Assembly: GCF_901827155.1 (NCBI RefSeq)
Contig: NZ_LR594659.1
Location: 2,232,001 to 2,296,000 of the forward strand
Direction of reading: 5' to 3'
Source: Variovorax sp. PBL-H6
GTDB taxonomy: Bacteria; Pseudomonadota; Gammaproteobacteria; Burkholderiales; Burkholderiaceae_C
DNA: 64,000 bases
The notes beneath the pieces were generated by a model. It did no database searches and was not told where the DNA came from. It was given only the letters and a program-made list of their open reading frames with translations. Shown one piece after another: positions 56,678-64,000 of this stretch (position 1 is its first letter; the number at the start of each line of letters is the position of its first letter). A program made the translations under genes and the position numbers.

Positions 56678-57325
56678 ATGCTTATGCGATTCACGCGGAT
56701 GATGGGCTGGCAGCGGCTGCTGTTCGGTGCGGCAGTGGGGGTCGCCGTCGGCCTGCTGCCTTGGCACTTCGGCGGCGTGGCCCGCGGCCTCCTGGGCTGG
56801 TGCTGTGGCGCGGCCGCCTACCTGCTGCCCGCCTGGTGGCTGGCCGAGACCTCGGACGCCCAGAGCACGCGGACGCGCGCGCAGTCGCTCGACCAACCCA
56901 ACGTGCTGATCCTGGCCGCCATGGTGGCCGGTGCCGGCGTCAGCATGGTGACGATCGCGCTGCTGCTCAAGCAGGTCGGGCAGATGGGCGAGGCCACGCG
57001 CATCGGACACATCGTGCTGGGGCTGCTGGCGCTCACGGGTTCATGGCTGATGATCCACACGATCTACGGCTTTCACTACGCGCACCGGTATTACCAGGCG
57101 GAGCCAGGGCGCGAGCCGGGCCTGGACTTTCCGGGCGAGCTCGATCCGGACTACTTCGATTTCCTCTACTACGCCTTCGTGATCGGCATGACTTCGCAGG
57201 TCTCGGACGTGCAGGTGCGCTCGCGCGAAATGCGCCGCATCACGCTCGTGCACAGCGTGCTGTCCTTTGCGTTCAACATGCTGGTGCTGGCCTTGTCGAT
57301 CAACGTGGTGGCGGGGGCGATCTGA
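56678..57325 (+). CDS. DUF1345 family membrane protein
   Basis: A 215-residue inner-membrane protein with about five helices (LLFGAAVGVAVGLLPW, LLGWCCGAAAYLLPAWWLA, NVLILAAMVAGAGVSMVTIA, GHIVLGLLALTGSWLMIHTI, HSVLSFAFNMLVLALSINVV). The segment YDFLYYAFVIGMTSQVSDVQ-like (DYFDFLYYAFVIGMTSQVSD) is the DUF1345 hallmark. Function is unknown. ATG 56678 was chosen over a TTG at 56651, which would add a polar stretch. It is divergent from the cytochrome operon with a very short gap. Confidence 0.85.
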   Translation: MLMRFTRMMGWQRLLFGAAVGVAVGLLPWHFGGVARGLLGWCCGAAAYLLPAWWLAETSDAQSTRTRAQSLDQPNVLILAAMVAGAGVSMVTIALLLKQVGQMGEATRIGHIVLGLLALTGSWLMIHTIYGFHYAHRYYQAEPGREPGLDFPGELDPDYFDFLYYAFVIGMTSQVSDVQVRSREMRRITLVHSVLSFAFNMLVLALSINVVAGAI

Positions 57326-58318
57326 CTAGGCCGCTGCGCGCGGCGGCCGTCCCAACCTGACCAGCCCGGTCGACAAGGCCACCCCGCACACGATCACCAC
57401 GGCGCACACCAGCATCCATTGCGTGATCTCCTCGCCCAGGAAGACGGCGCCGTAGAACAGTGCGAACACCGGCACCAGGAAGGTCACGGTCAGCGCGCGC
57501 GCAGGGCCGGCGCGCTCGATCAGGCGAAAGAACAGGATGTAGGCGAGCCCGGTGCAGGCCGTGCCCAGCGCGAGCAGCGCAAGCCAGGCCTTCAGGCTCG
57601 GCATCTGCGCCGGCCAGAGCCAGAGCGCCGGCAGTGCCAGGGCGAGCGTGGCGCCGATCTGGCTGCCGGCCGCGGCGGCGAGCGGCGGCACGCCCGAGAG
57701 GTGCTTGCGCGTGAGGCTGGCCGATAGGGCATAGCAGATGCAAGCCCCGAGGCAGGCGGCGATGGCCCAGCGTGCCGCTGTTTCGTCCGCGCCCGATTGC
57801 AGTCCCGCGCTGCGGCCGGCCAGCATCGCGACGCCGGCGAAGCCGATCACCAGGCCGAGCGCACGCGAGCCGTCGGGCCGCTCGCCGAAGAAGCCCCAGG
57901 CCACCAGCGCACCGAACATCGGTACCGTGGCGTTGAGGACGGCGGCCAGGCCGCTGTTGATGGTGAGCAGGGCGAAGCAGAAGAGGGCGAAGGGCAGCCC
58001 GGAGTTGAGCACGCCGATGCCCAGCGCCGGCTTCCAGTACTGCCGGAAACTGGACCACTGGCCGCGAACCGAAAGCAGCGGCAGCAGAAAGAGCATGGCG
58101 ATGCCGACCCGCACCGCCGCCGCCGGCAGAGCGCCGAATTCCGCCGCGCCGATGCGCATGAACAAGAAGGACGCGCCCCACAGCATGCCCAGCAGCAGGA
58201 GGTCGACAAGCCAGCGCTTGCTGGCCGGGCGCGCAGGCGCGACGGGCGTCGCGATGGGCGCGGCGGGCGCGACCGCCTTGGCCACCGCGTTCGCGGCCGT
58301 GCACTCGCCTTCGCTCAC
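57326..58318 (-). CDS. EamA-type drug/metabolite transporter
   Basis: A 330-residue inner-membrane protein with ten helices in two EamA halves (LLLLGMLWGASFLFMRIGAA in the first, ATLALALPALWLWP and GTACTGLAYILFFRLIERAG in the second). It is expected to export small metabolites. The N-terminal 35 residues are an Ala/Pro-rich extension. A GTG at 58318 overlaps the stop of the methyltransferase gene (GTGA), giving translational coupling with the DNA-repair gene, which is unusual but probably due only to gene packing. Confidence 0.88.
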   Translation of the reverse strand: MSEGECTAANAVAKAVAPAAPIATPVAPARPASKRWLVDLLLLGMLWGASFLFMRIGAAEFGALPAAAVRVGIAMLFLLPLLSVRGQWSSFRQYWKPALGIGVLNSGLPFALFCFALLTINSGLAAVLNATVPMFGALVAWGFFGERPDGSRALGLVIGFAGVAMLAGRSAGLQSGADETAARWAIAACLGACICYALSASLTRKHLSGVPPLAAAAGSQIGATLALALPALWLWPAQMPSLKAWLALLALGTACTGLAYILFFRLIERAGPARALTVTFLVPVFALFYGAVFLGEEITQWMLVCAVVIVCGVALSTGLVRLGRPPRAAA

Positions 58319-58812
58319 AAGGCACCTTCCAGTTCGAGCAGCGCGTTCTTGCGTTGGAGTCCGCCGGCATAGCCGGTCAGCGAACCATTGGTGCCCAGCA
58401 CGCGATGGCAGGGCACGATCACGCTGATGGGGTTGCGGCCCACCGCTGCGCCCACCGCACGCACCGCCGCGGGATTGCCCAGGCCCGCGCTGATCGCGCC
58501 GTAGCTGATGGTGCGGCCCGCGGGAATCGCCAGCAGCGCCTGCCACACCGACTGCTGGAAGGGCGTGCCGTGCGAGAGGTCGAGCGGCAGATCGAAGTGC
58601 TGGCGGCGCCCCGCGAAGTAGTCGGTGAGTTGCGCTGCGGCTTCGCGCAGCACGGGATGCGCCGGGTTCTCCTGCCAGCCACGCGTGTCGGGCCAGTGGC
58701 GCTGTTGCTCGAACCAGGCGCCTGCCAGGCCTGCATCGGTGGCGGCAAGCGTGACGGCGCCGAGCGGGGTTTCCATCGTGCAGCTGTGGAGGGTGGCGTT
58801 CTTGAATCTCAT
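58315..58812 (-). CDS. ogt: methylated-DNA-protein-cysteine methyltransferase
   Basis: A 165-residue suicide repair protein removing O6-alkyl groups from guanine. The active site is Cys135 in VIVPCHRVLG, with the helix-turn-helix GTPFQQSVWQALLAIPAG and the Asn-hinge-like GAAVGRNPIS. The N-terminal domain (TPLGAVTLAATDAGLAG) is of the Ogt/AGT type; no Ada part is fused. It follows the glycosylase gene after an 88-bp spacer rich in short tandem GGGGCGTTC-like repeats, so the two alkylation-repair genes are probably one unit. Confidence 0.92.
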   Translation of the reverse strand: MRFKNATLHSCTMETPLGAVTLAATDAGLAGAWFEQQRHWPDTRGWQENPAHPVLREAAAQLTDYFAGRRQHFDLPLDLSHGTPFQQSVWQALLAIPAGRTISYGAISAGLGNPAAVRAVGAAVGRNPISVIVPCHRVLGTNGSLTGYAGGLQRKNALLELEGAL

Positions 58813-58900
58813 GATGTCGTCTCTCGATGGGGTCTCTCGTTTCGGCATTCGGGGCGCTCGGGGCGTTCCGGGGCATTCCGGCCGTTCGGGCATTGGGCTT

Positions 58901-60439
58901 TCAGGCTGCAACACCTTCGAGGGGCGCGGCCGCGGATTTGCCGGTGGGGAGGGGACTGTGCCATGCGCGCAGCACCGCGTAGCTGCGCCATGGTCGCCAG
59001 GCCTGCGAGGCCTCCGCGGCGGCGCGCGCGGAACTCACGTGCAGCGCCTTCTGCAGCGCGACGTCGCCGGCCGGGAAGGCATCGGGCCAGCGCAGCGCGC
59101 GCATGGCGATGTATTGCGCCGTCCAGTCACCGATGCCAGGCAACTGCTGCAGGGCGGCGAGGGTGGGCGGCACGTCGGCGCCGGCATGCAGGGCGAGCCG
59201 GCCTTCCTGCACTTCCTTGGCGAGCCCGATGAGGGCGGACTGCCGCTGCCGCACGATGCCGAGCCGGCCCAGCGCGTCACCGCTCGCGGCCGCGAGAGCT
59301 GCGGGGGTGGGGAACAGCCGCTCCAGCCCGGCGACGGGCGTGGCGATGGGCTCGCCCAGCGCCTGCACCAGCCGCGTGCCCATCGTGCGGGCTGCGGCGA
59401 CGGTGACCTGTTGCCCGAGCACCGCGCGCACCGCGAGCTCGAAGCCGTCGACCGTGCCGGGCACGCGCAGCCCGTCGCCCAGCGGGAAGCTGGCGTGAAG
59501 CGCGGCGTTGACGGCCATCGGCTCGGCATCCAGGTCGAGCATCGCGCGCACCCGGCTGATCACTGTCGGCAGCACCGCGGCCAGCGAGTCGCTGACCTGC
59601 AGCAGCAGTTGCTCGCGCGCGCCGTCGAAGCGCAGCTGCAGCCAGCCCGCGTGGACACGCCCGCCCTGTGCGATGCGCAGCGTGCGCGCCAGCCGGGGCG
59701 TGCCGCCCACGTCGTCGATGATTTCGACGCCGCCCAGCGCGCGGCGCGCGAAGAACCCCAGCATGGCCGCGGCATCGTAGGGTGGCCGATAGCCCAGGCG
59801 CACGGCGACCGAGCCGCCGCCGTGCTCACCGGCCGCGCCGGCCCGCCGCAGCGCACTCGGATTCAGGCCGTAGTGCGAGACGAAGGCCGCGTTGAACCGG
59901 CGCACGCTGGCGAAGCCGCTGGCCAGCGCCACCTGCGTCATCGGCAGGCGCGTGTCCGCGATCAGCTGCTTGGCGGCCAGCAGGCGGCGCGTCTGCAGGT
60001 ATTGCAGCGGCGACACGCCGAACTGCGCCTCGAAGATGCGGCGCAGGTGCCGGTCGCTCACGCCCAGGCGCTTGGCGATGCGGGCGGCGCCGGGGCCGTC
60101 CTCGGCCCAGGCGTCGGGCTCGTCGATCAGGCGGGCGGCCTGCAGGGCGAGGATGCGCGATGCATCTTCCGTGGACCAGCTCGCGGCCCGCGGCGCCAGC
60201 TCGGGCCGGCAGCGCAGGCAGGGGCGGAAGCCCGCAGCCTCGGCCTGGGCCGCATGCTGGAAGAAGCGGCAGTTCTCGCGCCGCGGCAGCTTGACACGGC
60301 AGACCGGCCGGCAGTACACGCCGGTGGAGGTCACGGCGGTGAAGAAGGAGCCGTCGAAGCGCGCGTCATGGGCCTTCATGGCCAGATAGCAGGCGTCGCT
60401 TTCGAGTCCTGCGGCGGGGGAGGCGTTCGAAGGGGGCAT
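58901..60439 (-). CDS. Ada-like methyl sensor fused to AlkA DNA-3-methyladenine glycosylase
   Basis: A 512-residue protein with three parts. Residues about 10 to 85 are the Ada zinc domain with Cys43, Cys47, Cys74 and Cys77, where Cys43 corresponds to the phosphotriester methyl acceptor. Residues about 105 to 190 form an AraC-type helix-turn-helix (SDRHLRRIFEAQFGVSPLQY). The C-terminal 290 residues are an AlkA glycosylase: helix-hairpin-helix LPGIGDWTAQYIAMRALRWP and the catalytic Asp in FPAGDVALQKAL. It thus senses methylation, regulates transcription and excises alkylated bases. ATG 60439 follows a purine-rich stretch; a frame extension to 60538 looks spurious. Confidence 0.92.
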   Translation of the reverse strand: MPPSNASPAAGLESDACYLAMKAHDARFDGSFFTAVTSTGVYCRPVCRVKLPRRENCRFFQHAAQAEAAGFRPCLRCRPELAPRAASWSTEDASRILALQAARLIDEPDAWAEDGPGAARIAKRLGVSDRHLRRIFEAQFGVSPLQYLQTRRLLAAKQLIADTRLPMTQVALASGFASVRRFNAAFVSHYGLNPSALRRAGAAGEHGGGSVAVRLGYRPPYDAAAMLGFFARRALGGVEIIDDVGGTPRLARTLRIAQGGRVHAGWLQLRFDGAREQLLLQVSDSLAAVLPTVISRVRAMLDLDAEPMAVNAALHASFPLGDGLRVPGTVDGFELAVRAVLGQQVTVAAARTMGTRLVQALGEPIATPVAGLERLFPTPAALAAASGDALGRLGIVRQRQSALIGLAKEVQEGRLALHAGADVPPTLAALQQLPGIGDWTAQYIAMRALRWPDAFPAGDVALQKALHVSSARAAAEASQAWRPWRSYAVLRAWHSPLPTGKSAAAPLEGVAA

Positions 60440-60552
60440 GCCTTGGATGATACGGAGCGCCACAGGCAGGAGTAGCCATTTCCGGACATCTGGCAGCAGG
60501 AGCGCATGCCTACAATGGTCTTCATTTTTCGCACTCATCCAAAGGGAAGCCC

Positions 60553-61935
60553 ATGCAGCTCAGCGCATCGATCTTCAAGGCCTATGACATTCGCGGCGTC
60601 GTGCCCACCACGCTCGACGCGGAGGTTGCCGAGGCGCTCGGCAAGGCCTTCGGCAGCGCGGCGCGCGCGGCCGGCGAGAAGGCGGTGGCGGTGGGGCGCG
60701 ATGGGCGCCTGTCGGGCCCGGCGCTCGCGGATGCACTGATCCGCGGGCTGGTGGCCACCGGCATCGAGGTGATCGACGTCGGCGCGGTCACGACGCCCAT
60801 GCTGTATTTCGCGGCCCACACGCTGGCCAACAGCGGCATCCAGGTGACCGGCAGCCACAATCCCAAGGACTACAACGGCTTCAAGATGGTTCTGGCCGGC
60901 CGCGCCATCTACGGCGACGAGATCCAGGGCCTGCGCCGCGTGATGGAAGCCGGCAGCGCCAAGCTCGCGCCCGGCGGCAGCGTGCGCAAGGCGGACGTCC
61001 TGGAGGCCTACACGAAGCGCATCGTCGAGGACATCAAGCTCGCGCGGCCCATCAAGATCGTGGTCGATTCAGGCAACGGCATCGCCGGCGCATCGGCGCC
61101 TGCGATCTTGCGCGCCATCGGCTGTGAGGTGACCGAGCTCTACAGCGAGGTCGACGGCAATTTTCCGAACCACCACCCCGACCCGAGCAAGCCCGAAAAC
61201 CTGAAGGACCTGATCGCGGCGCTCGCCGCGGGCGATGCCGAGCTGGGCCTCGCCTTCGACGGAGACGGCGATCGCCTTGGCATCGTGACCAAGGACGGCC
61301 AGAACATCTTCCCCGATCGCCAGATGATGCTGTTCGCGCAGGACGTGCTGTCGCGCGTGCCGGGCGGCACCATCGTCTACGACGTCAAATGCACGCAGCG
61401 CCTGGCGCCCGCGATCGAGGCCGCCGGCGGCAAGCCGATGATCTTCAAGACCGGCCACTCGCTGATCAAGGCCAAGATGAAAGAGATCGACTCACCGCTC
61501 GGCGGCGAGATGAGCGGGCATATCTTCTTCAAGGAACGCTGGTTCGGCTTCGACGACGGCACCTATGCCGGCTGCCGGCTGCTGGAAATCCTCAGCAAGA
61601 CGCCCAACGCGAGCGACACGCTCAACGCGCTGCCCACCAGCTTTTCGACACCCGAACTCAACGTGAAATGCGCCGAGGGCGAGCCCCACACGCTGGTCGA
61701 GCAGCTGGTGCAGACGGCAAAGTTCGAAGAGCCGGCCAAGGTCTCGACCATCGACGGCCTGCGCGTGGACTGGCCCGACGGCTTCGGCCTGATCCGCGCC
61801 TCCAACACCACGCCGGTGCTGGTGCTGCGCTTCGAAGGACAGACACAGGCCGCACTCGATCGCATCCAGCACGACTTCCTCGCGCTGCTCAAGGGCGTGA
61901 AGCCCGATGCGACGCTGGCCGAAGCCGCCCACTGA
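60553..61935 (+). CDS. phosphomannomutase/phosphoglucomutase
   Basis: A 460-residue alpha-phosphohexomutase. Catalytic Ser101 lies in TGSHNPKDYNGFK; the metal loop is FDGDGDRLG; the sugar loop is GGEMSGHIFF; the phosphate loop is near the C-terminus (RASNTTPVLVLRFEG). It interconverts mannose-6-P and mannose-1-P or the glucose equivalents (AlgC/ManB type) for polysaccharide and LPS synthesis. ATG 60553 is preceded by AAGGGAAGCCC. The WaaA gene follows 17 bp downstream, so both may serve LPS synthesis. Confidence 0.94.
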   Translation: MQLSASIFKAYDIRGVVPTTLDAEVAEALGKAFGSAARAAGEKAVAVGRDGRLSGPALADALIRGLVATGIEVIDVGAVTTPMLYFAAHTLANSGIQVTGSHNPKDYNGFKMVLAGRAIYGDEIQGLRRVMEAGSAKLAPGGSVRKADVLEAYTKRIVEDIKLARPIKIVVDSGNGIAGASAPAILRAIGCEVTELYSEVDGNFPNHHPDPSKPENLKDLIAALAAGDAELGLAFDGDGDRLGIVTKDGQNIFPDRQMMLFAQDVLSRVPGGTIVYDVKCTQRLAPAIEAAGGKPMIFKTGHSLIKAKMKEIDSPLGGEMSGHIFFKERWFGFDDGTYAGCRLLEILSKTPNASDTLNALPTSFSTPELNVKCAEGEPHTLVEQLVQTAKFEEPAKVSTIDGLRVDWPDGFGLIRASNTTPVLVLRFEGQTQAALDRIQHDFLALLKGVKPDATLAEAAH

Positions 61936-61952
61936 GCCCCGGATTCTCTTCG

Positions 61953-63326
61953 TTGAGCGTGCGTTCGCTGCTGCTGCGCCTCTACGGCGTCTTCACCACC
62001 CTTGCGCAACCGCTGGTGCGTCGCAAGCTGCGCCGGCGCGCCGTGGCCGAGCCCGGCTACGGCCACGCGGTCGAGGAGCGTTTCGGCCGGTATGACGAGG
62101 CCGCGGCCGGTACCGGCTGGTGCTGGGTCCATGCGGTCTCGCTGGGCGAGGCGCGCGCCGCTGGCATCCTCATCGCCGAGCTGCGTCGCCAGTACCCGGG
62201 CATCCCGATCCTGCTCACCCACGGCACCGCCACCGGGCGCGAGGAGGGCGCCAAGCTGCTGGAAGAAGGCGACCTGCAGGTCTGGCAGCCCTGGGATGCG
62301 CCAGGCGCAGTGGCCAGCTTCCTGGACCATTTCCAGCCCCGTATCGGCGTGCTGATGGAAACCGAAGTCTGGCCCGAGCTCACGGCGGCCTGCGCCGAGC
62401 GCGGCATTCCACTGGTCCTGGCCAACGCGCGCCTGAACGAGAACTCGCTGGCTTCCGCCGAGCGCCTCGGCTGGCTGGCGCGGCCCGCGTACTCCTCGCT
62501 GGCCGCTGTGTGGGCCCAGACCGAGGCGGATTCGCACCGGCTGGTTTCACTCGGCGCCAAGGTCGCCGGCGTGTACGGCAACCTCAAGTTCGACGCCACG
62601 CCCGATGCACGCCAGCTCGCGACGGCGGCCCGGTTGCGCGGCCAGCTGCCGCGGCCTGTGGTCATGCTCGCAAGCTCGCGTGACGGCGAGGAGGCGCAGC
62701 TGCTGGATGTGCTCGAGCGCTTCGGCGCGTTGTCGCCGCCGCCGCCCGCGCAGGATGCGGTGCAGTCCATCGCAAGGCGGGTGCACGAGGTGCAGTGGAT
62801 GATCGTGCCGCGCCACCCGCAGCGCTTCGACGAGGTCGCCGCGCTGATCGAGGCGCGGGGCTTTGCGGTGGCGCGGCGCAGTGCGGCCGGTGCACCGGCA
62901 CAGTCGGAGATCTGGCTGGGCGATTCGCTCGGCGAGATGGCGCTCTACTACGGCCTGGCCGACGTGGCGCTGCTGGGTGGCAGCTTCGAAGCGCTGGGCG
63001 GCCAGAACCTGATCGAGGCGGCGGCCTGCAGCTGCCCGGTGATCATGGGGCCTTCGACCTACAACTTCGCCGAGGCCGCGGAGCTCTCGCTCGCTGCCGG
63101 CGCTTCGCTGCGGGTGAACGACATGGAGCATGCGGTCACGGCCGCGCTCAAGCTGGTCGAACAGCAGGATCGCCGCGAGGCGATGGCCGAGGCGGCGCAG
63201 GCCTTCGCCAATGCCAACCGGGGCGCCGCTCAGCGCACGGCGGCGGCGGTGCTGGCGATTGCGGAAGCCGTCTCCGAGACCGCACCCGCGGCGCTCGAGG
63301 AGCGGGCGGAGCCCAGTTTCGATTGA
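61953..63326 (+). CDS. waaA: 3-deoxy-D-manno-octulosonic acid (KDO) transferase
   Basis: A 457-residue glycosyltransferase. An N-terminal hydrophobic anchor (VRSLLLRLYGVFTTLAQPLV) is followed by the family block WVHAVSLGEARAAGILIAEL, TGREEGAKL, GVLMETEVWPELTAACAERG and NARLNENSLASAERLGWLA; the donor-binding half ends with LGGSFEALGGQNLIEAAACS and GPSTYNFAEAAELSL. It adds KDO to lipid A at the inner membrane. TTG 61953 (LSVRSLL) or GTG 61959 are the possible starts; both lack a good ribosome site. Confidence 0.93.
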   Translation: MSVRSLLLRLYGVFTTLAQPLVRRKLRRRAVAEPGYGHAVEERFGRYDEAAAGTGWCWVHAVSLGEARAAGILIAELRRQYPGIPILLTHGTATGREEGAKLLEEGDLQVWQPWDAPGAVASFLDHFQPRIGVLMETEVWPELTAACAERGIPLVLANARLNENSLASAERLGWLARPAYSSLAAVWAQTEADSHRLVSLGAKVAGVYGNLKFDATPDARQLATAARLRGQLPRPVVMLASSRDGEEAQLLDVLERFGALSPPPPAQDAVQSIARRVHEVQWMIVPRHPQRFDEVAALIEARGFAVARRSAAGAPAQSEIWLGDSLGEMALYYGLADVALLGGSFEALGGQNLIEAAACSCPVIMGPSTYNFAEAAELSLAAGASLRVNDMEHAVTAALKLVEQQDRREAMAEAAQAFANANRGAAQRTAAAVLAIAEAVSETAPAALEERAEPSFD

Positions 63327-63378
63327 CGGGCGCAGCGGGAGATCACTGAACTGGAGGATCTCCCACCGCGTGGTCGGC

Positions 63379-64000
63379 TCAGGGCGCTGCCGACACTGCG
63401 TCCGAAAGCTGGCGCAGCAGCGATGCGCCGTCGCCCTGCCAGGCGCTGCCGTGCATGCACGCCAGCGTGCGCGGCTCCTGCTGCGCGAGCCCGGCCAGCA
63501 TTGCAGCGGTTTGTGGTGCATGTGCGTAGTAGTCCATCTGGTGCCGGAATGCTTCGCTCGGCCCGAGGATGTCGGTGTCGACCACGGCCTTCTTGCCGCT
63601 GCCCGGCTGGGTGAAGAGGTCGCCGCAGAGGAAGGTGCGCGTCTGCGTGTCCATCATCAATCCGCACTCCCAGCCATGGGGCAGATGGGGCGTGTCGAAC
63701 CAGCGCATCGTATGACCGCCGAGCACGAGTTCCTCGCGATCGGCGAGCGTGCGTGGTGCGCGGTCGGCCATGTCACCGATCGACAGCATGCCGGCGAGGC
63801 TGCCGCACAGGGGCACGGCCTCTGGTGCAGCCGCCAGGAACAGGTTCAGGGCACCGCACTCGTCTGCCTCCACATGGGACAGCCCGACGTAGCGCAGGCG
63901 CTCGAGGGGCATCACGCTCGCGATCGCCTGGCTCACCATCGCAAAGAGCTGGCGCGGCCCGGAGTGGAACAAGAGCGGCTGGTCATCGACCACGAGATAC
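63379..64000 (-). CDS. MBL-fold metallo-hydrolase (flavodiiron-like ODP type), N-terminus cut off
   Basis: About 207 residues are visible; the reading frame stays open to the right edge (YLVVDDQPLLFHSG), so the start lies outside the window. The metal motif is LSHVEADECGALNLFLAAA, the H-x-E-x-D form of the oxygen-binding diiron proteins (ODP group) rather than H-x-H-x-D. Later ligands appear in WFDTPHLPHGWECGLMMD and TFLCGDLFTQPG, and a final His in LACMHGSAWQGDG. It may act on oxygen, nitric oxide or be a hydrolase; no flavodoxin part is visible in the remaining end. It converges with waaA. Confidence 0.85.
   Translation of the reverse strand, partial: YLVVDDQPLLFHSGPRQLFAMVSQAIASVMPLERLRYVGLSHVEADECGALNLFLAAAPEAVPLCGSLAGMLSIGDMADRAPRTLADREELVLGGHTMRWFDTPHLPHGWECGLMMDTQTRTFLCGDLFTQPGSGKKAVVDTDILGPSEAFRHQMDYYAHAPQTAAMLAGLAQQEPRTLACMHGSAWQGDGASLLRQLSDAVSAAP

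Overview
The window looks like a chromosomal segment of a GC-rich betaproteobacterium, most likely a Burkholderiales member of the Comamonadaceae (Variovorax-like). The reasons are the very high GC, the four separate Bug-type tricarboxylate-transporter binding proteins attached to small CoA-based catabolic operons, and a dispersed repeat (around 34.7, 35.4 and 49.4 kb) of a kind I remember from Comamonadaceae genomes. The genus is an inference from gene style, not a measured result. I see no rRNA, tRNA, CRISPR array or complete insertion sequence.

Layout. 1-4.4 kb: a LysR regulator (cut by the edge) divergent from a CoA-transferase / HMG-CoA-lyase / VOC protein / Bug operon. 4.4-8.4 kb: two small proteins and a UvrA-like ATPase. 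8.4-14.9 kb: an indolepyruvate ferredoxin oxidoreductase operon (iorA-iorB-Bug-thioesterase) divergent from its LysR regulator across a palindrome. 14.9-44.3 kb: a large accessory region. It holds a FecR-domain protein; a membrane sensor with a haem-type CxxCH motif; a Ser/Thr kinase, a T6SS-type FHA protein and a PP2C phosphatase; a mini YD-repeat protein; a 2105-residue Sec-exported Rhs/YD toxin with immunity gene and an apparent displaced toxin-tip/immunity remnant; TagF-TssM-TssL and a caspase fused to a TssJ-like domain; an inverted repeat with hexanucleotide arrays; then OmpA, a DUF2807 protein, a small membrane protein, a CsgG-like lipoprotein, a small secreted protein and two paralogous secreted proteins each built of five 34-residue repeats; an alpha/beta hydrolase; and a caspase / anti-sigma / ECF-sigma cluster.

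The main result is a shared sequence, TGAACC-N15-GCAACYCA, found five times with identical spacing: before each of the two 34-residue-repeat proteins, before the OmpA gene, before the anti-sigma/caspase pair, and before the sensor-kinase-FHA-phosphatase operon. It reads as an ECF-sigma promoter and ties these parts into one predicted regulon. The working model is an envelope-stress or surface-assembly programme in which an ECF sigma factor switches on a CsgG-exported, curli-like repeat-protein system, its envelope partners, two caspase-fold proteins and a phospho-signalling branch. Next to it lies a T6SS-type membrane complex (TssJ-like, TssL, TssM) with none of the sheath, tube or baseplate genes in the window.

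44.3-51.3 kb: an IclR regulator and a catabolic operon (hydroxyacid dehydrogenase, Bug, CoA ligase, enoyl-CoA hydratase, Bug). 51.4-54.6 kb: copper handling (four-helix copper protein, CopA, CueR, two CueR operators). 54.6-57.3 kb: two multi- or di-haem cytochromes c and a DUF1345 protein. 57.3-60.4 kb: an EamA exporter and two alkylation-repair genes. 60.5-64 kb: phosphomannomutase, KDO transferase WaaA and an MBL-fold protein cut by the right edge.
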